Origin: Cellulosimicrobium arenosum
GTDB taxonomy: Bacteria > Actinomycetota > Actinomycetes > Actinomycetales > Cellulomonadaceae
DNA length: 64,000 bases
Direction of reading: 5' to 3'
NCBI RefSeq assembly: GCF_014837295.1
Contig: NZ_JACYHB010000006.1
Location: 124,001-188,000, forward strand
Shown here: positions 55,437 to 64,000 of the stretch, piece by piece
Layout: the number at the start of each line of letters is the position of its first letter
Numbering within the stretch: position 1 is the stretch's first letter
The notes under the pieces: model-generated
Databases searched by the model: none
What the model saw: the letters and a program-made list of their open reading frames with translations, nothing else
Told to the model about the DNA's origin: nothing
Program-made: the position numbers and the translations under genes

Positions 55437-58400
55437 TCACACGACGGCAGGGTCGCGGGAGTCGTCCGTGCCGTGGGCGCCCCGCGCGTCGCGCGTCTCG
55501 CGCAGCCGCTGGCTGATGACCGTCGTCACGCCGTCCCCCCGCATGGTGACCCCGTACAGCGCGTCCGCGATCTCCATCGTGCGCTTCTGGTGCGTGATGA
55601 CGATGAGCTGGGAGTCCTCCTGCAGCTCGCGGAAGATCTCGAGCAGGCGACCGAGGTTGACGTCGTCGAGGGCCGCCTCGACCTCGTCCATCACGTAGAA
55701 CGGCGACGGCCGCGCCTTGAAGATGGCCACGAGCAGCGCCACGGCCGTCAGCGAGCGCTCCCCCCCGGACAGCAGCGAGAGCCTCTTGACCTTCTTCCCG
55801 GCGGGGCGCGCCTCGACCTCGACCCCGGTCGCGAGCATGTCGTCGGGCTCCGTCAGCACGAGGCGCCCTTCGCCACCGGGGAACATGCGGGCGAAGACAC
55901 GCTCGAACTGGACGGCGGTGTCCCGGTAGGCCTCGGAGAACACCTGCTCGACACGCTCGTCGATCTCGCGGACGATCTCCAGCAGGTCCGCGCGCGACCT
56001 CTTCAGATCGGACAGCTGCGTCGCGAGGAACGTGTGCCGCTCCTCGAGCGCCGCGAACTCCTCGAGCGCCAGGGGGTTGACCTTTCCCAGGCGCGCCAGG
56101 TCGCGCTCGGCCTCGCGCAGCCGCTTCTCCTGCGTCACCCGGTCGTAGGGCACGCCGGCCGGGGCCCGGTCGTGTTCGCCCGCCTCCGCACCCGGTCTGG
56201 AGTCCGACCCGCGGGTGCGCGTCTCGGCGCTCCCGTCCCGTCCGTCCTCCTCGTCCGCGCGGTCGACCGGCACCGGCACCGGCACGTGCGGTCCGTACTC
56301 CTCGACCAGGACCTCGGGGTCGATCCCGAGCTCGTCCACGCTGCGCGCCTGGAGCTGCTCGACCCGCAGCTGCTGCTGCGCGCGTGCGACCTCGTCGCGG
56401 TGCGCGGCGTCCGTGAGCTCGCGCGCCCTCGCGGCGAGCTCGTCGGTGCGCGCGCGGGCGGCGACGAGCTCGCCGTCACGCTCGGCCCGGGCCGACTCGG
56501 CGGCGTCGCGCTCGGCAGCAGCCGCCGCGAGGGAGCGCTCCAGGACCTCCAGGGCGCGTGCGGCACCGTCGTGCACGACGCGGGCGCGGGCCGACTGCCG
56601 GACCCGTACCGCCTCGCGGCGTGCAGCCCGCGCCCGCGCGTCGCGTTCCGCCTGCGCCGCACGCGCGAGCGACTGCGCCCGGCCGGCGACGGCGCGAGCA
56701 CGCTCCTCGGCGGTGCGCAGGCCGAGCCGGACCTCGGTCTCGCGCGCCCGCGCGGCACGTGCGTCCTCGAGCGCCCGGTCGCGCTCGCCGGTCGCCTCGG
56801 CGACGGCGTCCTCCGTCTGCTCGGGGGACGCCTCTGCCACCTCGAGCCGGTCCGTGAGCCCGGCGAGCTCCTCACGCGCCTCCTGCAGGCCCTGCGTCGC
56901 CCGGCCGAGCGACGCCCGGACGCGGTCTGCCTCCGCCGCGGCGGAGCGCGCGCTCGCCCCCAGGTGGCCGAGCTGCTCGGCCACTGCCGCGAGCCGCGCG
57001 TCGGACTCGTTGAGCCGCTCCAGCGAGTCGTCGTAGCGCTCCTGCGCCGCGGTCCGTGCCTCACGTGCGCCTACCAGGCCGAAACGCGCGCGCTCGACGC
57101 GGGCCTCCGCCGCCGCCTGCTCCTCACGGGCTTCATCGAGCGCCGCCTGCAGGTGCAGCACCCCCGGTGCCGACGCCGAACCGCCCCACGCACGCGTCGC
57201 GCCGAGCAGGTCGCCCCCGCGCGTGACGGCGACGACGTCCGGCCTCGTCACGACGAGCGCGCGCGCCGCGGCGAGGTCGTCCACCACGACGACACCGCCG
57301 AGCAGCACCCGCACCGCCCCGCCGAGGCCCTGGGACGCCGTCACCACGTCCGCGGCCCAGCACGCGCCGTCGGGCAGTGCCGCACGAACGGTCGGCTCCC
57401 GGTCGGCGTCGCCGCCCGCGACGAGCAGGCCCGCCCGGCCGGCGTCCTGCGACCGCAGGAAGCGCAGGGCGTCCACCGCGGCGTCGACGGACTCGACCGC
57501 GACCGCGTCGACGGCGGACCCGAGCGCCGTCGCGACCGCGTCCTCGAACCCGGGCTCGATACCCAGCATCGCCGCGAGGGAGCCGAGCGTCCCCGGGCCG
57601 TCCGCGGCGAGCAGCGCCCCGGCGCCGTCCTTGCGGTCGAGGCCGAGCGCGAGCGCCTCGACGCGCGCCCTCCAGGTCGCGCGGTCGCGTTCGGCCCCGG
57701 CCTCCTCCGCGGTGAGCGCGGTGAGCGCGGTGGTCGTGCGCTCGAGGTCGTCGGCCGCGGCCTCGTGCTCCGCGTCGAGACCCTCCTCGCCCTCCTCGAC
57801 CCCCACGACCTGCGTCTCGAGCGCCGTGAACTCCGTGCTCGCAGCCGTCCCGCGGCACTCGGCCTCGGCCAGCGACTCCCGCAGCCGACCGATCTCGGAC
57901 TCCGCGGCCTCGACGCGGCTGCGCTGTGCCGCGACCTGGCCGGCGAGCCGCGCGAGTCCCTCGCGCCGGTCTGCGGCACCGCGCAGCAACGTCGCGACGT
58001 CGCGCTCGGCCTCGCCCGCGCGCTCCTCCAGGTGCTCGCGGTCCGCGACCGCCGTGGTCAGCGCCTGGCGCGCGTGCGCGACGTCCGACTCGAGCTCCGC
58101 CTCGGTCGCGCGCACGCGCTCGGCCTGGGCCTCCAGGTCGTCGGGATCCGCCCCGCGAGGCGCCTCCGCGGGCGTGCCGAGGTGCCGCATCCGCTCCTCG
58201 GCGAGGGTACGGGTCCCCCGCAACCGCTCGCGCAACGACGAGAGCCGGTACCAGACGTCCGCAGCGGCGGCCGACGCCGGTGCCGCCTGCGTGGCGGCGC
58301 GCTCGGCCGCGCCGAGCCGCTCCCGCGCCGCCACGAGCGCTCGCTCGACCTCGTCCTGCTGCTCGCGGACCGCGGACTCGTCCGCGATCTCCTGCTCGAG

Positions 58401-59120
58401 CGTCGCCGTGAGCCGTGCGAGGTCGTCCGCGAGGAGCCGGGCACGTGCGTCGCGCACGTCGGCCTGGATCGTCGCCGCACGCCGTGCGACCTTCGCCTGC
58501 CGGCCGAGCGGTCCGAGCTGGCGACGGATCTCGTCGGTCAGGTCCGACAGCCGGGTGAGGTTGGCCTGCATCGCGTCGAGCTTGCGCAGCGCCTTGTCCT
58601 TGCGCTTGCGGTGCTTCAGGACGCCCGCGGCCTCCTCGATGAACCCGCGCCGGTCCTCGGGGGTCGCGCGCAGGACGGCGTCGAGCTGCCCCTGACCGAC
58701 GATCACGTGCATCTCGCGCCCGAGACCGGAGTCGGACAGCAGGTCCTGGATGTCGAGCAACCGGCACGACGACCCGTTGATCGCATACTCCGAGCCGCCG
58801 TTGCGGAACAGCGTGCGAGAGATGGTGACCTCGGTGTACTCGATCGGCAGCGCGCCGTCGGCGTTGTCGATCGTCAGCGTCACCTCGGCGCGTCCGAGCG
58901 GTGGCCGGCCCGACGTCCCGGCGAAGATGACGTCCTCCATCTTGCCGCCGCGCAGCGTCTTGGCGCCCTGCTCCCCCATCACCCACGCGAGCGCGTCGAC
59001 GACGTTGGACTTCCCGGACCCGTTCGGACCGACGACGCACGTCACGCCCGGCTCGAAGCTCAGCGTCGTCGCCGAGGCGAACGACTTGAAGCCCCGGAGC
59101 GTCAGCGTCTTGAGGTGCAC
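55437..59120 (-). CDS. smc: Chromosome segregation protein SMC
   Basis: 1227 residues. N-terminal ATPase half: LTLRGFKSFASATTLSFEPG and Walker A GPNGSGKSNVVDALAWVMGE; long coiled coils (about 170-500 and 680-990) rich in Ala/Glu/Arg flank a hinge (about 515-660, around LAAMLGIEPGFEDAVATALG); an acidic/Arg insert (VPVDRADEEDGRDGSAETR) interrupts the second coil near the head; C-terminal head has the ABC signature LSGGERSLTAVALL and Walker B FYVMDEVEAALDD. Cytosolic condensin ATPase working with ScpA and ScpB. The GTG start is 6 nt after a TAGGCT box, so leaderless. Confidence 0.97.
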   Translation of the reverse strand: MHLKTLTLRGFKSFASATTLSFEPGVTCVVGPNGSGKSNVVDALAWVMGEQGAKTLRGGKMEDVIFAGTSGRPPLGRAEVTLTIDNADGALPIEYTEVTISRTLFRNGGSEYAINGSSCRLLDIQDLLSDSGLGREMHVIVGQGQLDAVLRATPEDRRGFIEEAAGVLKHRKRKDKALRKLDAMQANLTRLSDLTDEIRRQLGPLGRQAKVARRAATIQADVRDARARLLADDLARLTATLEQEIADESAVREQQDEVERALVAARERLGAAERAATQAAPASAAAADVWYRLSSLRERLRGTRTLAEERMRHLGTPAEAPRGADPDDLEAQAERVRATEAELESDVAHARQALTTAVADREHLEERAGEAERDVATLLRGAADRREGLARLAGQVAAQRSRVEAAESEIGRLRESLAEAECRGTAASTEFTALETQVVGVEEGEEGLDAEHEAAADDLERTTTALTALTAEEAGAERDRATWRARVEALALGLDRKDGAGALLAADGPGTLGSLAAMLGIEPGFEDAVATALGSAVDAVAVESVDAAVDALRFLRSQDAGRAGLLVAGGDADREPTVRAALPDGACWAADVVTASQGLGGAVRVLLGGVVVVDDLAAARALVVTRPDVVAVTRGGDLLGATRAWGGSASAPGVLHLQAALDEAREEQAAAEARVERARFGLVGAREARTAAQERYDDSLERLNESDARLAAVAEQLGHLGASARSAAAEADRVRASLGRATQGLQEAREELAGLTDRLEVAEASPEQTEDAVAEATGERDRALEDARAARARETEVRLGLRTAEERARAVAGRAQSLARAAQAERDARARAARREAVRVRQSARARVVHDGAARALEVLERSLAAAAAERDAAESARAERDGELVAARARTDELAARARELTDAAHRDEVARAQQQLRVEQLQARSVDELGIDPEVLVEEYGPHVPVPVPVDRADEEDGRDGSAETRTRGSDSRPGAEAGEHDRAPAGVPYDRVTQEKRLREAERDLARLGKVNPLALEEFAALEERHTFLATQLSDLKRSRADLLEIVREIDERVEQVFSEAYRDTAVQFERVFARMFPGGEGRLVLTEPDDMLATGVEVEARPAGKKVKRLSLLSGGERSLTAVALLVAIFKARPSPFYVMDEVEAALDDVNLGRLLEIFRELQEDSQLIVITHQKRTMEIADALYGVTMRGDGVTTVISQRLRETRDARGAHGTDDSRDPAVV

Positions 59121-59126
59121 GCCCCG

Positions 59127-59132
59127 AGCCTA
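59127..59132 (-). promoter_or_regulatory. -10 element of leaderless smc promoter
   Basis: TAGGCT on the minus strand, 6 nt before the smc GTG, no Shine-Dalgarno sequence. Confidence 0.5.
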
Positions 59133-59240
59133 GTGCGGGGCGTGCACGATCCAGCGCATCTCGCACGCGCGGCCAGGTCCGCTTCCTCCACGCCCGCGTC
59201 AGCCCTCGCGGCGGCGGAGGTCACCGGGAGACGAGCAGGC

Positions 59241-59696
59241 TCAGAGACCGAGCCCAGGGAACCAGAGCGCGATCTCGCGCGCCGCGGACTCGTCGGAGTC
59301 CGACCCGTGCACGAGGTTCTGCTGGACCTTCAGACCCCAGTCACGGCCGAGGTCGCCGCGGATCGTGCCGGGAGCGGCCTCGGTCGGGTTCGTCGCGCCC
59401 GCGAGCGAGCGGAAGCCGGGGACGACGCCCTGGCCCTCGGCGACGACGGCGAGGATCTTGCCGGACAGCATGAAGTCGACGAGGGGCTGGTAGAACGGCT
59501 TGCCCTCGTGCTCGGCGTAGTGCGCGGCGAGGAGCTCAGGAGTGGCGTCGAGCAGGTGGGCGGCGGCGAGGGTGTAGCCCTTGGCCTCGATACGGCGCAG
59601 GATCTCGCCGGAGAGCCCGCGGCGGACGCCGTCGGGCTTGACGAGGACGAGGGTCCGCTCGATGGTCTCGGTGGCTGCGGGTGCGACATCGGTCAT
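59241..59696 (-). CDS. ndk: Nucleoside diphosphate kinase
   Basis: 151 residues from the ATG at 59696. Motifs: [60 protein letters not shown] and the catalytic-histidine segment [20 protein letters not shown]. It equilibrates NTP pools using ATP. A TAGGCT box 7 nt before the ATG marks a leaderless promoter. Upstream is a DUF4233 gene, its usual partner; the 120 bp between ndk and smc hold only the smc promoter. Confidence 0.96.
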   Translation of the reverse strand: MTDVAPAATETIERTLVLVKPDGVRRGLSGEILRRIEAKGYTLAAAHLLDATPELLAAHYAEHEGKPFYQPLVDFMLSGKILAVVAEGQGVVPGFRSLAGATNPTEAAPGTIRGDLGRDWGLKVQQNLVHGSDSDESAAREIALWFPGLGL

Positions 59697-59703
59697 GGCC
59701 GCG

Positions 59704-59709
59704 AGCCTA
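59704..59709 (-). promoter_or_regulatory. -10 element of leaderless ndk promoter
   Basis: TAGGCT on the minus strand followed by 7 nt and the ndk ATG; identical hexamer to those of smc and dapB. Confidence 0.5.
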
Positions 59710-59728
59710 CCGGCCGGCGCGGCGCCGC

Positions 59729-60229
59729 TCAGCCGATGTTGGGCGCGGTGTCCGGGTGCTCGGCGTCGTAGGCGGCGCGTTCGCGGTCGATGCGCCCTCC
59801 GAGCCGGAGCGAGACGAACCACAGGACGACGAAGATGCCGCCCACGACGAACATCATCGGCACGACGAACCCGACAGCGAGCACGGGGAGCTGGACGACC
59901 GACCCCGCGACATAGCCCCCGGGCGAGCCGACCGCGCGCGACAGGATGATCAGCACGAGGGTCAGGACCCCGCCGACGAGCCAGATCGACCCGGCGCCGG
60001 GGAGCTCGTACGGCCCGCCCGCGGACGGCACACCGCGCAGCCCGTACGCGGCGAGCGTGGCGAACACCACGACGAACGCCTCGAGCAGGAGCGTCGTCGA
60101 GGCGAACTGCGACCGTGCCGACTTCTTCGGCGCGATGCGGTCACCTGGCGAGGGGCGCACCGGGCCCGACGAGCGGCCGTGACGTGACGGCTGCGCGGCG
60201 GGTCCCGGGGTCGGGGTGGTCGAGCTCAC
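59729..60229 (-). CDS. DUF4233 family membrane protein
   Basis: 166 residues from the GTG at 60229. A 45-residue basic/Pro-rich N-terminus (ending [20 protein letters not shown]) is followed by four hydrophobic helices ([68 protein letters not shown] partly overlapping the last) and the tail [13 protein letters not shown], which together fit DUF4233, an actinobacterial family usually encoded between folC and ndk. Here folC is missing and an MFS gene ends 4 bp upstream. A TATCCT box (60236-60241) 6 nt before the GTG suggests independent leaderless transcription. Confidence 0.85.
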   Translation of the reverse strand: MSSTTPTPGPAAQPSRHGRSSGPVRPSPGDRIAPKKSARSQFASTTLLLEAFVVVFATLAAYGLRGVPSAGGPYELPGAGSIWLVGGVLTLVLIILSRAVGSPGGYVAGSVVQLPVLAVGFVVPMMFVVGGIFVVLWFVSLRLGGRIDRERAAYDAEHPDTAPNIG

Positions 60230-60233
60230 CCGG

Positions 60234-62715
<2,482 letters not shown>

Positions 62716-62721
62716 GGATAC

Positions 62722-62727
62722 ATTCTT
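62722..62727 (-). promoter_or_regulatory. Candidate -10 element of the TetR gene
   Basis: AAGAAT on the minus strand, 6 nt before the ATG at 62715 and preceded by TGC. Confidence 0.4.
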
Positions 62728-62741
62728 GCAGTCCACGCAAT

Positions 62742-62758
62742 AATGCACCAGATGCATT
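62742..62758. promoter_or_regulatory. Candidate TetR-family operator
   Basis: AATGCA-CCAGA-TGCATT, a perfect 6-bp dyad with a 5-bp centre, about 15 bp upstream of the presumed -10 box of the TetR gene. Its AT-rich arms stand out from the surrounding GC-rich DNA. Confidence 0.5.
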
Positions 62759-62815
62759 GTCGGGTGATACCGGTCACACCCGCTCGTCGGACCGGACCAC
62801 CGGTGCGGAGCGGGC

Positions 62816-63628
62816 TCAGACCTCCCCGAAGCCCTCGGTGATGGCCGCGACGACGGCGTCGACCGCGGCGTCGGCCTGCCGCCCCTCACCGGCCACGACG
62901 AGCTCCTGCCCCTGCGTCGCCCCGAGCTTCATGAGCTCGAGCACGCTCGCACCGTTCACCCCACCGATGGTGACGCTCGCGTCGTAGCCTGCGACGAGAC
63001 GTGCGAGCACCGCCGCCGGTCGCGCGTGCAGACCGAGCGGGTTCGTCACGACGACGGTCGCACCCGGCGTCGCGCCCTGCCCCTCGCTCACCCTGTCCCC
63101 CTCCCGGGGCGCAGTGCTGCCCGCGCCCTCCTGCCCCCCCGCGCCGCCCGCGACGGCGAACGTCCCACCTGCGTGCTCCGCGGAGGTCAGCACCTCGAGC
63201 AGGTCCCCGCCGCCGTGGGCCGTGACCGCTGCGGCGACCGCACCCTCGACGAACGGGGCGTCGGCGAGACGCACCCGGCCGTCGAACCCGTCCTCCATGT
63301 CGAGCACGGACTCCACGGTCATCACCGCGGAACCGAGGTCGGCGAGCACCACGACGCCCTCGGCCTCCGCGAGCGCGTCGCCCACCGCCGTCGACACCCG
63401 CTCGAAGCTGGTCCCCAGACCGTCGTCGTCCGTCCCGCCCGCGGCGTGCAGCGCCACGCCGGGCGCCATCTGCGCAGCGAGCTCGACGGCCCCGCGGGCG
63501 AGCTGCTGGGAGTGCGACACGAGCACGAGCGCGATCCGGGCCCGACGGCGCGGGGCCGCGACCTCGTCCCCCGCGGCGCCGTCCACGCCGGGCTCGGCCC
63601 CGGCGTCGTGCACCGGCTGATCGCTCAC
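62816..63628 (-). CDS. dhaM: Dihydroxyacetone kinase phosphotransfer subunit DhaM fused to HPr
   Basis: 270 residues from the GTG at 63628, which overlaps the dhaL stop by 4 bp. The N-terminal EIIA-Man-like DhaM domain (about 30-150) has IALVLVSHSQQLARGAVELA with the phospho-His in VSHS, and LADLGSAVMTVESVLD. A Gly/Ala linker (AGGAGGQEGAG) leads to an HPr domain (about 185-270) with the phospho-His in NPLGLHARPAAVLARLV and SVLELMKLGATQGQELVV. It relays phosphate from PEP via EI to DhaL-bound ADP for dihydroxyacetone phosphorylation. The EI-like domain of the E. coli protein is absent. Confidence 0.92.
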   Translation of the reverse strand: MSDQPVHDAGAEPGVDGAAGDEVAAPRRRARIALVLVSHSQQLARGAVELAAQMAPGVALHAAGGTDDDGLGTSFERVSTAVGDALAEAEGVVVLADLGSAVMTVESVLDMEDGFDGRVRLADAPFVEGAVAAAVTAHGGGDLLEVLTSAEHAGGTFAVAGGAGGQEGAGSTAPREGDRVSEGQGATPGATVVVTNPLGLHARPAAVLARLVAGYDASVTIGGVNGASVLELMKLGATQGQELVVAGEGRQADAAVDAVVAAITEGFGEV

Positions 63629-64000
63629 CTGCCGTCCCCGACGTCGACTGCCGCCGCGTCCCGCGCGGCAGCGAGGAGGATGGCCGTCGACGTCGCGCCG
63701 GGGTCCTGGTGACCCACGCTGCGCTCCCCCAGGTAGCTGGCGCGTCCCTTGGTCGCCACGAGCGGGACGGTCGCCCGTGCGGCCGCGTCGGCTGCGGACG
63801 CCGCTGCGGCGAGCACGTCGACCGGCGAGCCGCCGTCGTTCGCGGCGGCCTCGGCGGCGTCGACCGCGGGCTGCCACGCGTCGACCATCGTCTTCTCGCC
63901 CACGACGGCCTTGCCGCGTGCGGTGATGCCCTCCAGGGCACCCTCGAGGAGCGCGACGACGGCGTGCGCGTCGAGCGTCTCGAGGCCGGTCACCTTCGCC
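63625..64000 (-). CDS. dhaL: Dihydroxyacetone kinase ADP-binding subunit DhaL (5' truncated by window)
   Basis: C-terminal about 124 residues; the frame is open to the window end. The nucleotide-binding DhaL motifs GEKTMVDAWQPA and ATKGRASYLGERSVGHQDPG are present. In PTS-dependent dihydroxyacetone kinases DhaL holds ADP that is phosphorylated by DhaM and passes the phosphate to substrate on DhaK, which is expected just outside the window. Overlap with dhaM (GTGA) implies translational coupling. Confidence 0.92.
   Translation of the reverse strand, partial: AKVTGLETLDAHAVVALLEGALEGITARGKAVVGEKTMVDAWQPAVDAAEAAANDGGSPVDVLAAAASAADAAARATVPLVATKGRASYLGERSVGHQDPGATSTAILLAAARDAAAVDVGDGR

Noticed and set aside
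53628-59771. A 2047-codon open frame on the plus strand opposite smc and ftsY
   Set aside because: Antisense to well-recognised genes, Arg/Val/Leu-biased composition, no start signals or domains; long open antisense frames are expected at this GC content.

Overview
The window is very GC-rich chromosomal DNA from an actinobacterium. Gene content and order (rimP-nusA-ylxR-infB-rbfA-truB-ribF, dxr-rseP-ispG, rpsB-tsf-pyrH-frr-cdsA, rpsP-khpA-rimM-trmD-rplS-lepB-rnhB, smc-ftsY-amt-glnK-glnD-ffh) fit a Micrococcales genome of the Cellulomonas type. The family-level placement is an inference from synteny and base composition. No rRNA, tRNA, CRISPR array, transposase or prophage was recognised.

Layout. 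Bases 1-3164 (plus strand) hold the end of a succinate-semialdehyde dehydrogenase, an AzlC/AzlD amino-acid exporter pair, a GNAT acetyltransferase and an unknown protein. From 3143 to 63628 nearly everything lies on the minus strand and is informational or housekeeping: dapB, an M16 protease, pnp and rpsO; then three accessory genes (heme peroxidase, DUF6297-like membrane protein, ABC ATPase) placed where ribF and rpsO are usually neighbours; then ribF-truB-rbfA-infB-ylxR-nusA-rimP; proS; a GNAT/ispG/rseP/dxr block for isoprenoid synthesis and envelope proteolysis; a DivIVA-like protein, rlmN, cdsA, frr, pyrH, tsf and rpsB; xerC-dprA-comM-yraN; a DUF2469 gene, rnhB, lepB, rplS, trmD, rimM, khpA and rpsP; an amidohydrolase; ffh; the nitrogen operon amt-glnK-glnD; ftsY; smc; ndk and a DUF4233 gene. 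The right edge carries an MFS exporter with its TetR-type regulator and the dihydroxyacetone kinase phosphotransfer genes dhaM and dhaL (cut by the window end). Only a DUF4439-type lipoprotein (21341), an Fpg/Nei glycosylase (24354) and an M23 peptidase (36798) interrupt this on the plus strand.

The genes form coherent units: ribosome assembly and translation (initiation factor, ribosomal proteins, rRNA and tRNA modification, EF-Ts, recycling factor), co-translational targeting (ffh, ftsY, lepB), chromosome maintenance (smc, xerC, dprA, rnhB, fpg), and PII-based nitrogen signalling (amt, glnK, glnD).

The most interesting signals are in the non-coding DNA. There is a perfect TGTGA-N6-TCACA Crp/GlxR-type palindrome upstream of the heme peroxidase. 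Two GTnAC-N6-type dyads sit 31 bp apart upstream of amt and look like GlnR sites. A 27/28-bp inverted repeat sits beside a terminator-like stem between infB and rbfA, and a perfect 19-bp stem lies between khpA and rimM. Large stems bracket tsf. A recurrent TAnnnT box sits 6-7 nt before start codons (leaderless transcription). Among proteins, GlnD lacks room for its C-terminal ACT domains, and IF-2 carries a 72-bp internal duplication. I did not find a clearly new multi-gene system; the best candidate is the peroxidase/DUF6297/ABC insert at 8765-13186.
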